This document shows positions 7,882-14,862 of a DNA stretch of 24,696 nt, in pieces. How positions within the stretch are numbered: the first letter of the stretch is position 1; each line of letters starts with the position of its first letter. The notes beneath the pieces are model-generated. The model saw nothing but the letters and a program-made list of their open reading frames with translations, searched no databases and was not told the DNA's origin. A program made the translations under genes and the position numbers. This DNA is from a virus, in IMG/VR virus record IMGVR_UViG_3300025128_000316, positions 1 through 24,696 of that record, one strand, 5' to 3'.

Positions 7882-9678
7882 TTAGTTTAAATTATAATTT
7901 TGTTTGTAGTTTGCGTAAACAATTCTATTCCCTACCATGTCTTGTGCTTTTGCTGTTCTCGGCACATTGTCCCACGGTCTTAGTAATTGGTTAGAAGCTA
8001 CAGCTGCTTTAACCATTTCTGATGTTATCAACAAAGCTCCTTTGGTTCTAGCGTAATTACCAGCGTTAGTGTTTACGTCAGATCCTCTAGCTGTCCATTC
8101 GCTATCTCCATGTTCTATAGTTTGAACTACGTAAACATTGTTTGAGTTCGATTCTTTGTAAACTATATCTACCGCAACAACGTCTCTCGGTAAGGTGTCT
8201 TGATCTGGAACGAAGTCCATAACATATAAAGATCTCAACGTGTTTACCATCCCCATATTGTACCCATCTTTTGGTTTATAGTTAAAACCACCTGGTAAAA
8301 ATGCTGGCTCAGAAAAAGGAGAGTAACAAGAGTATTGATCATCTTGATATTTATATCTATAAGCAAATCTAGGGAATTTAAACTCGTATAGAGGTTTTTC
8401 CTGCTTTAATATAGAGTAAAACGTCTCTCCCTGGTTTGTAACTACATGCCCTGGTAGATCACCAGCAATAAAATTGATTTTTAATTTAGCTGTAGCTGAA
8501 TTACCTCCTGGAACAAATTCTAATAATTCTACTATTATCTCATAATCATTTATTTCAAGAGATCCTTCAAAATCGTTATATCTTCTTAACAATATTTTAT
8601 CTCCAACTTTATAATTAGGTAGAGTAGTGAAAGTAACATTTACGACACTACCGATTTCAAGTGGGTCGTCATTAAAGTCTACAAAGTTAGTGTCCATGCT
8701 AGACGTAAGAACAGAAGCGGATCCGTTATTAAATCTAAAATCAGATGTGTTGCTAAATAATAAAGTCGGAGGATGTAAAGGGGATTTTTTAATAACAGTG
8801 AGATGTTCTTCTTTTAAATAATCTGGATTTTCTCTGAAATCTATAGTGTTAGCAGAAGCGTAAGTTATTAAGTTATTATAGTTATCTTTTACTAAGAACT
8901 TAGTATGATACAAACCTGATTGGTCTGTTTGTAAATTATTTATGTTTATTTTTTTAGGTTCACTATTACCGTCTGTCCAGTATATAGTTTCATCTATAAC
9001 ATTAATGCCAGTTACTAAATTAGCATTGTCAAAATTTAAAACTCTGTCTGAGTGTAATGTTAATCCTACTCCAGCTATAGCGCTTAAAGAACTTCCAAAA
9101 AAAATGTTTGTATCAGAAAAATCATCCATATAAACTTCCCAATCAGAACCTAAGTATTTCATGAGAATGATTTTTATTTTGTTAGCTAAAGTCACGTTTG
9201 TGTTTGGAAGAAAGTTACCAACAACACTCATACCTGGTCTTACATTAGTAATGTTATTAGATACAGGTTGTCCTTGTGTTGATATCGCAAATATTCTATT
9301 GTTGTTACCACCATAATTTAAACTAGTAGTAACATCAACTCTGTATTTATCTACAACTATAGGAATTAACGAGTCGTCAATAGTGTATTCAAATATATAA
9401 TCAGTATAGTTCTCGTTATCTGACACAAAGTAATATATTTTATTGTTTGCTTCGTTAGCTACAGAACCAACACATTTAGCTTGTGAAGATAACGTGCCTT
9501 GAAAAGAAGAGTTAATTTTACTATTACCTAATAAGGTTTGTAAGGTACCAACGTTAGATCCATCTGAGGTAACTATTTGTACATTTAAAGCCTCTCTGTA
9601 CTCGCCATTAGGAACAGTTCTTTCGTCTGCGTCCTTATTCATTTTGGCAGCACCGAAACCATGTTTCAATTCTGACAT
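7882..9678 (-). CDS. Tail muzzle/stabilisation protein, N-terminal part
   Basis: A 598-aa protein. Its N-terminus reads MSELKHGFGAAKMNKDADER, followed by a segment with PNGEYREALN and then SDGSNVGTLQ. This N-terminal signature is one I associate with the large gp12-like/stabilisation tail proteins of crAss-like and related marine podoviruses. Near residues 425-520 an YRYKYQDDQYSCYSPFSEPA unit resembles the YQVGVVYKD...ETPVF unit at the start of the next ORF, suggesting a duplicated fibronectin-type domain. It ends with TAKAQDMVGNRIVYANYKQN and a few more residues, where homologues I recall continue straight into the next segment. Its stop codon is followed by only 8 bases before the next ATG, in another frame, so the two ORFs probably make two chains of one tail complex. 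Role: tail tube below the ring proteins. Confidence 0.85.
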   Translation of the reverse strand: MSELKHGFGAAKMNKDADERTVPNGEYREALNVQIVTSDGSNVGTLQTLLGNSKINSSFQGTLSSQAKCVGSVANEANNKIYYFVSDNENYTDYIFEYTIDDSLIPIVVDKYRVDVTTSLNYGGNNNRIFAISTQGQPVSNNITNVRPGMSVVGNFLPNTNVTLANKIKIILMKYLGSDWEVYMDDFSDTNIFFGSSLSAIAGVGLTLHSDRVLNFDNANLVTGINVIDETIYWTDGNSEPKKININNLQTDQSGLYHTKFLVKDNYNNLITYASANTIDFRENPDYLKEEHLTVIKKSPLHPPTLLFSNTSDFRFNNGSASVLTSSMDTNFVDFNDDPLEIGSVVNVTFTTLPNYKVGDKILLRRYNDFEGSLEINDYEIIVELLEFVPGGNSATAKLKINFIAGDLPGHVVTNQGETFYSILKQEKPLYEFKFPRFAYRYKYQDDQYSCYSPFSEPAFLPGGFNYKPKDGYNMGMVNTLRSLYVMDFVPDQDTLPRDVVAVDIVYKESNSNNVYVVQTIEHGDSEWTARGSDVNTNAGNYARTKGALLITSEMVKAAVASNQLLRPWDNVPRTAKAQDMVGNRIVYANYKQNYNLN

Positions 9679-9681
9679 ATT

Positions 9682-10557
9682 TTAGTGTTTTATAAACTTA
9701 GATTTACCTCTCATTATTTGAGTAAGTTCTTCTATTTTTAGATTTGATAATCTTAATTTTGCAGTTCTTATTGCGACTGATTTTTGCTGTTGAAAGCTAG
9801 GTGCTAAGGGCTGCCCAGCTATTGTTGTTGATAGTATAGCATAAGCTATTGATTTATACATTGCTTCTTCAGCAAATTTATGAACTATCATCTCTCCATC
9901 CGTACCTAGTCCGTCACTTATATATTTTAAGATCACAGTTTTTCCAGAAATATTAGAACTAAAGTGGATCTTTCCTTGTAATTCATCTATGTAAAAAGAT
10001 CCATTGCTTTGTGCGTGTACTGGATCTAATCCTATTCTACCTCCTTGATTAGGCCAATAAGTATCATCTATATAATCATCTTGATTTTCAGATGGAGTTC
10101 CTGATTTGTAACTTGTCCATGTATCAGAAAGGTGATCTGTAGCATCTTGCTCTGTCAAACTTGTTCCATCAGTAATATAACTACCATCTGCGTTTTGAGA
10201 AATAGCTTTTGGATTAGATGTTTTACTTGTTGGATATATTATATGTTCTATACCAGCAGAATCACTCCATACTAATTTTACATAATTAACATAGTCTTGT
10301 GGTAGCGTCATTGTTAGAGATGGTGGTACTTCTATTTCTTGAGATTTGTTAGATTTGAACGTATCGTAACTCAGCTCTTGAATAGCTCTCTGTGCGTGAA
10401 AAGCAACATCCGTTCTTTTTACCTTGGGTATAATCTTTCCCTCTCCAACGTAAGCTATCATAAAGTTATTTATTATATGATCTAGCGATATAAATTGATA
10501 TCCTCCAAAATCGTTACCATTATAATAATCGTGTTCAGTTTCGTTTAATAATCCCAT
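9682..10557 (-). CDS. Head-tail ring/connector protein (gp11-like)
   Basis: A 291-aa protein. It has an N-terminal helical region (about residues 20-70) with AFHAQRAIQELSYDTF, followed by a strand with PPSLTMTLPQDYVNYVKLVW. The middle is polar and acidic (about 110-175), and the C-terminal helices (about 220-285) contain EMIVHKFAEEAMYKSIAYAI. This arrangement of N- and C-terminal helices around a beta core is that of T7 gp11/P22 gp4-type tail adaptor proteins and crAss-like ring proteins. It lies between another ring-type protein and the muzzle protein, which is the expected place. Starts at ATG 10557 after a 10-base gap; four bases separate it from the muzzle gene. Family-level call moderately sure, exact ring unknown. 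Confidence 0.8.
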   Translation of the reverse strand: MGLLNETEHDYYNGNDFGGYQFISLDHIINNFMIAYVGEGKIIPKVKRTDVAFHAQRAIQELSYDTFKSNKSQEIEVPPSLTMTLPQDYVNYVKLVWSDSAGIEHIIYPTSKTSNPKAISQNADGSYITDGTSLTEQDATDHLSDTWTSYKSGTPSENQDDYIDDTYWPNQGGRIGLDPVHAQSNGSFYIDELQGKIHFSSNISGKTVILKYISDGLGTDGEMIVHKFAEEAMYKSIAYAILSTTIAGQPLAPSFQQQKSVAIRTAKLRLSNLKIEELTQIMRGKSKFIKH

Positions 10558-10567
10558 TTATTTATTT

Positions 10568-11254
10568 TTATGCTTGTTGTCCTAATGCCATTAATTCTTG
10601 CTTTTGTATAACTATACCAGCTAACCCTAATATTTTAATTACTAGTGTTGTTTCTTCAGAAGTATGTAGTTCAAAGTTTGTAGCGCTACCAGCGTTATAC
10701 AATGCTTGTTCATCTACCACAACGTAACCCCACTCTACTTTAGATGGTTTCTTAATATAACTTGCAGAAACATTCATGGTTATACTTGGTGTAGAAAATA
10801 TTTTTATTCCACTATCCGATCTAGAATATAAAGGTCTAGAAAGGGTTGGTTTAGTCAATGGTGATTTGTTATAGTCTATTAACTCGTCATAATTTATCTC
10901 TTGTATTTCAACCGAGTCTTCTGTAGCAGAGCCGTTGTGTCTATAGTATAAGGTTCCTAACTTATACATATTTGTTGGATAAGAAAAATATCCTGACACA
11001 TAAGACAAAGGTGTTAAAGACCCATCGTTTTTAAATATACTTATTTTTTCATTTAATGTCTTTACGATATCAGAGTATTCGCTTTCATTACCTGGCATTG
11101 CTAATGCTTGGTTTAGCTCAATAAAATAACTACCAAATATTTCTTTTTGAGCTTGGTTGGCTAGTAGATTAAACTCTAAAGGAGTTATATAACCTCTTTG
11201 TTCTTTGTTAGCTATTGCTAAAACTCTTTGATATACTGTATCTACGTTTACCAT
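10568..11254 (-). CDS. Head-tail ring/connector protein
   Basis: A 228-aa protein. The N-terminal helices contain PLEFNLLANQAQKEIFGSYF (residues 25-44). A central beta domain has YFSYPTNMYKLGTLYYRH and later SYIKKPSKVEWGYV. The C-terminal helical segment is FELHTSEETTLVIKILGLAG, followed by IVIQKQELMALGQQ. The pattern of FxLH(x)SEE...LVxKIL...AG in the last helices is one I associate with ring/connector proteins just upstream of the muzzle gene in crAss-like phages. It follows a hairpin-bearing 59-base spacer and precedes the second ring-type protein. Predicted to form a dodecameric ring under the portal. Confidence 0.8.
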   Translation of the reverse strand: MVNVDTVYQRVLAIANKEQRGYITPLEFNLLANQAQKEIFGSYFIELNQALAMPGNESEYSDIVKTLNEKISIFKNDGSLTPLSYVSGYFSYPTNMYKLGTLYYRHNGSATEDSVEIQEINYDELIDYNKSPLTKPTLSRPLYSRSDSGIKIFSTPSITMNVSASYIKKPSKVEWGYVVVDEQALYNAGSATNFELHTSEETTLVIKILGLAGIVIQKQELMALGQQA

Positions 11255-11278
11255 AATTTCTTTTTAATTTGTAGTTTA

Positions 11279-11300
11279 CGATCGCCCCGTAGGGCGACCG
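11279..11300 (-). terminator. GC-rich hairpin with UACG tetraloop in the 59-base spacer
   Basis: On the minus strand, CGGTCGCCC pairs with GGGCGATCG (9 pairs, one G-U) around a TACG loop closed by C-G, a UNCG-type tetraloop. It sits between two late genes in an otherwise AT-rich spacer. There is no U-tract directly after it (TAAACTAC follows), so it may be an RNA-processing or mRNA-stabilising hairpin rather than a real terminator. Confidence 0.55.
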
Positions 11301-11313
11301 CTCTACAGTTAGA

Positions 11314-12144
11314 TTAATTTAATCTTTTTTCTATATTTGCATATATTTCCATTCCTTCGTCAGTTTTAAACCAAGCGGCTAAAGCTGAGTATGGGTGTTC
11401 TTCAAATGGAACCGTCATTAGTTTTCTATCGTTAGACGCCCATGTAAATGTTCGTTGATCAGAAGATAATCTAATGATATTTGCTTCTGTTGCTTTAATA
11501 CCAAAGTTTCTAAGTTGAACGTTCTCGTCTGTAACTAGTTCTAAGAACAATTGAGGACTTCTCTTAGCGAACAATAGTAAATCTCTTTTAAGTTCTTTAG
11601 AACTCATCTCAGATACTTTAGAACCAAGTTCTACTCTCATAACAGCCTCTGCCATATCTATATCTAAGTTTGTAGCTGCGTTCATAGCTGCAACTTCAAA
11701 TTCTAACCAGTCTAATTGTGTTTCAGCTATTTTAACTGGTTTGTGCTCTTGAAATAGTTTGTCTCTATGTGGGTGATATAAAGATAAAAGTTTTTGTAGT
11801 ACAGTTTTATTTTTTGGAACAAACAAAGAACCATTCTTAAATATAATATGTTCTAATCTTTGATCTCCTTTCATCTCATCAACAAAAACGGTTTTTTGAT
11901 TAGAAGTATATTTTAATTCTCTTTCATATCCTTTTTCTTCGTCCCAATAATGTATCGCGCTACCTCTTACTAAGTAACTTAATGGTGATTTATTACCCAT
12001 TAAATAGTACATCCTATCTTTTATAACCCACTCATCTTCTTGATGAGGTGTTTTTTCTTGTTTTTTTGGTTTTGGTGTTTCAACAACTTGTGTTTCAACA
12101 ACAGGTACCTCTACCTCTTTTTTTGTTTCTTTTTTCTTTGCCAT
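11314..12144 (-). CDS. Head-associated protein with charged N-terminal tail
   Basis: A 276-aa protein encoded directly after the major capsid gene and its terminator. Residues 1-38 are a disordered Lys/Glu/Val/Pro tail (MAKKKETKKEVEVPV...). Residues 39-100 have strands with DRMYYLMGNKSPLSYLVRGS, and the rest is mainly helical, with an EAVMRVELGSKVSEMSSKEL stretch near 165-185. I do not recognise a named family; similar proteins follow the capsid gene in marine phages and are left unnamed. Its position suggests a head decoration, plug or capsid-portal adaptor role. The 5' leader and the first codons (ATATTATGGCAAA, then Lys-rich) closely match those of the scaffold gene. No membrane or enzyme motifs were seen. 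Confidence 0.75.
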   Translation of the reverse strand: MAKKKETKKEVEVPVVETQVVETPKPKKQEKTPHQEDEWVIKDRMYYLMGNKSPLSYLVRGSAIHYWDEEKGYERELKYTSNQKTVFVDEMKGDQRLEHIIFKNGSLFVPKNKTVLQKLLSLYHPHRDKLFQEHKPVKIAETQLDWLEFEVAAMNAATNLDIDMAEAVMRVELGSKVSEMSSKELKRDLLLFAKRSPQLFLELVTDENVQLRNFGIKATEANIIRLSSDQRTFTWASNDRKLMTVPFEEHPYSALAAWFKTDEGMEIYANIEKRLN

Positions 12145-12174
12145 AATATAATATATAATAAAATTAATAAAATA

Positions 12175-12204
12175 AAAAGGCCGAGGCCGAAGCCCCGGTC
12201 TTTT
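12175..12204 (-). terminator. Intrinsic terminator after the major capsid gene
   Basis: On the minus strand, the transcript has AAGACCGGGGC paired with GCCTCGGCCTT around a UUCG tetraloop closed by C-G, extendable to about 13 pairs with one mismatch and one G-U. It is followed directly by TTTTTATTTTATT. This is a classical rho-independent terminator 13 bases after the capsid stop codon, in a genome otherwise poor in G and C. It would lower transcription of downstream genes relative to the capsid gene. Confidence 0.85.
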
Positions 12205-12216
12205 AAAATAACGTGC

Positions 12217-13665
12217 TTAGTTCATTAACATGAAGTTATTAGCACCTTGTGTAACTAAACATCTCTCTGTTAAGTAATGCACTTCCATAACGTCTTTCCC
12301 AGAAGTTTGAGCTCCAACAGAACCAGTGATCCAAGTTTTTAACTTTCTGTCGTCAGTTTGAGAAGTTCTGTATCTTACGTGTAAGAAAGGTCTTTTCAAG
12401 TTTTTACCTAATTGCTCGTCATAAACTGAAGATACACCAGCTGGAATAACAACACCTCTAATTGCGTTAACAGTGTCATTTAAACCTCCTCTTGTACCTT
12501 TGTCATTTAAGTATTTGAAATCAGATTTGTAGAAGTCATAAGAACCTCTTCTGAATCCAGAGAAACCTAAATTTAAAGCCATATCTTCTTCGTTGTCGAA
12601 TACTCCGTAAGAAGTACCTCCAGCTCCGTAAGAATTCATAGAAGCTAGCATGTCATCCATTGCAAGAGACGTAGCTCTATTTACAAACATCATGTTTTCT
12701 TCGATAGCGCCGTTTTGGTCAAACGCAGCTAAGATAGCGTCAAACTCAGCTAAATCAGTAGCAGCATTAACACCAGTAACACCAGTAGTTTGATGACCTC
12801 TTGTAGTGATAGCTTGGAATAAACCTTGCGTACCATCTTGTAAAGCACCACCATCAGTACCACCTATTGCTCCAGCGTCAGCGTGAGCAGTTTCAGCTTC
12901 TAACATAGTCATTTCTAAGTAATCAGTAAATCTAGCTCTAGTATCACCTTCAGCTTTTAAATACCACATATAACCATTTTGACCTTCTTCACCAGCTACT
13001 TCAACCCAACCAACTTGAGATACATCAGATCCAGATACCTCGTAGTAATCTTTCATGATAATGTGTTTGTTAGAAAAAGATTTAAACTTTGGACTATTAG
13101 CAGAAGATCTACCATCAGTTCCTTTTTCAAATTCAGAACCAATAACTAATACTCTATGCGCTTCAGATGTAGTAGCTGTAGAGTTTAAAGCGTCAGCATC
13201 TGCCATGTTAGCGTCAGCATAAGCTAAAACTGTAAATTCAGCAGCGTTATCATTATCTTCATTAATATGAGAAATATAACCTTTAGCTGTAGCTGAAGCG
13301 TTAGACATAATAACCATATCACCAACTCTAAGACCGTGGTCAGTACCTACAGCGTTTCCGTCCATATCGTTCTCTACTTCGTAAGTATTATTAGAATCTT
13401 TATACTTACATGTATAGGCTAGATGTAATCTACCTTGTTCAGACCATATAACTCTATCTGATGACGAAGCTTCTTCAGCTCCAACTTGAGATAAGAATCC
13501 TGCGATCGTTCTTTTACCATAAATCTCAGCTTCTTTCTCCATAAGATCTGGTAAGTATTGTTGCGCCCATCCTTCCGTTGCACTAGACGTAAAGTCTATA
13601 TAGTTTGAGGATAGCGTTTGTTTACGTGGAGCCGCATCTGGTCCACTTGCACTTGTAATTGCCAT
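12217..13665 (-). CDS. Major capsid protein
   Basis: A 482-aa protein. The N-terminus is polar, followed by a helix with WAQQYLPDLMEKEAEIYGKR (about 33-52) and RTIAGFLSQVGAEE (52-65). Then comes RVIWSEQGRLHLAY (71-84), which I associate with major capsid proteins of marine and crAss-like phages. About residues 90-180 read as an inserted acidic beta-rich domain, and the C-terminal third carries beta strands with LKRPFLHVRYRTSQTDDRKL. It directly follows the scaffold gene and is followed by a strong terminator, as expected for the most abundant late protein. Expected fold: HK97-type shell protein. I saw no canonical prohead-protease gene beside it. The ATG is preceded by an A/T-rich leader (aattaaaacaaa). 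Confidence 0.85.
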   Translation of the reverse strand: MAITSASGPDAAPRKQTLSSNYIDFTSSATEGWAQQYLPDLMEKEAEIYGKRTIAGFLSQVGAEEASSSDRVIWSEQGRLHLAYTCKYKDSNNTYEVENDMDGNAVGTDHGLRVGDMVIMSNASATAKGYISHINEDNDNAAEFTVLAYADANMADADALNSTATTSEAHRVLVIGSEFEKGTDGRSSANSPKFKSFSNKHIIMKDYYEVSGSDVSQVGWVEVAGEEGQNGYMWYLKAEGDTRARFTDYLEMTMLEAETAHADAGAIGGTDGGALQDGTQGLFQAITTRGHQTTGVTGVNAATDLAEFDAILAAFDQNGAIEENMMFVNRATSLAMDDMLASMNSYGAGGTSYGVFDNEEDMALNLGFSGFRRGSYDFYKSDFKYLNDKGTRGGLNDTVNAIRGVVIPAGVSSVYDEQLGKNLKRPFLHVRYRTSQTDDRKLKTWITGSVGAQTSGKDVMEVHYLTERCLVTQGANNFMLMN

Positions 13666-13686
13666 TTTGTTTTAATTTTTAATTAT

Positions 13687-14823
13687 TTACTTTTTTTTAA
13701 TTTTAAACGTAGCGCCTGAATCACTATTATCCATTACTCTCATCGTAACGCCATCAACCGTAGTTCCTCCGTATGACTGTCTTGGAGCCATGTTAATGTT
13801 TTTAGATTTAGCCATGCTTTCTTTCAAAGCATCAGCTTTACCTTGTTCGTAAAAATGATTTGCAATAGCATCAGAGTTCATAGCAGTAAACATAGACTTG
13901 TGGTAACCAGTAGCATCTTCCATTTGATTGTTTTCGTTCAAGAACTTCTTGACAAAATTGTTAATATCACTTTGGCTTTCTTTTACTTGGTTTGGATCTT
14001 TAACGTTAAACCTATATTTTTTGTCTCCAACTTTGTATTCAAAACCTTTGAACTCATCGTTAAAAACTTCTTCAGTTTTATTTAAAAATCTATTCTTTGC
14101 TTCCTGATGAATCTTTTTAGTACTCTCAGACTCTTTGTTGTGTCTGTTGAAAAAATCCATAGCCTTTTTAGCTTCAGGCGTTAACCTTGACCCAGCTTTG
14201 ATCTCTTCATAATATTTGGATTTGTGCTCTTCCAATTGAGTTTTAGCGCTGGCAACTTGCTCTTTAAGCGCTAATTTTTTTCTTTTAATATCTCTTTCCT
14301 CGTCTACATCTTCGTCAAATGAAAACTGATCTTCCATTAGGAAGTCTATTTCATCTGCTTGTAAATGAGGTTTTGTTGTTTTATAATATTCTCTTAATAG
14401 AGTTTGGTTATCCATTTCAGAATAATCTCTATTTAACTTAACGTAGTCGTTTAAATCACCCCCTGTGTCTTCCATGAAGTTCATTAACTTCTGAACGTTT
14501 TGAGGAAGTTCTTTTCCTGTTTCAATTGATTCTATAATTTCCTTCTCTACAACCTCAGCTACTTTTTCAGCTTCAACTACTTCGTCTGTAACTTCTTGTA
14601 GCGTAGGTACCTCTTCTTTTGTCTCAACTTTTTCTTCTGGAACTTTTATTTCCTCAACCGGTTTTGATAAATCTACCTTAGTTATGTCTTCAGCTTTCTT
14701 AGCTAATTCCTTAAGATCAACCTTAACAACGTTTTCCTCTTGTTTAAACTTTTTTGCTTTTGGTTTTTTGATCTTTAATTTTTCAACTTTTTCGTCTACT
14801 TTTGGTTCTTCTTTTTTTGCCAT
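13687..14823 (-). CDS. Capsid scaffolding protein (probable)
   Basis: A 378-aa, highly charged, mostly helical protein. Residues 1-110 are Lys/Glu/Val-rich and probably disordered. About 155-240 and 260-300 form charged helices or coiled coil (ERDIKRKKLALKEQVASAKT). The C-terminus is short and basic (TFKIKKK), as in scaffolds that bind the capsid protein. It lies between the portal and capsid genes, the usual scaffold location in podoviruses. No catalytic Ser/His protease motif is visible, so it is not an obvious protease-scaffold fusion. The assignment rests on composition and gene order rather than a specific motif. The leader is A/T-only before ATGGC. Confidence 0.75.
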   Translation of the reverse strand: MAKKEEPKVDEKVEKLKIKKPKAKKFKQEENVVKVDLKELAKKAEDITKVDLSKPVEEIKVPEEKVETKEEVPTLQEVTDEVVEAEKVAEVVEKEIIESIETGKELPQNVQKLMNFMEDTGGDLNDYVKLNRDYSEMDNQTLLREYYKTTKPHLQADEIDFLMEDQFSFDEDVDEERDIKRKKLALKEQVASAKTQLEEHKSKYYEEIKAGSRLTPEAKKAMDFFNRHNKESESTKKIHQEAKNRFLNKTEEVFNDEFKGFEYKVGDKKYRFNVKDPNQVKESQSDINNFVKKFLNENNQMEDATGYHKSMFTAMNSDAIANHFYEQGKADALKESMAKSKNINMAPRQSYGGTTVDGVTMRVMDNSDSGATFKIKKK

Positions 14824-14862
14824 AATATAATATAATAATAGTTAATAATTTGTTTGTTATTT

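Noticed and set aside
12217-14823. Scaffold-fused or separate prohead protease
   Set aside because: No Ser/His or Cys protease motif was found in the scaffold or in neighbouring genes; the HExxH protein is the only protease-like candidate and is distant from the capsid gene.
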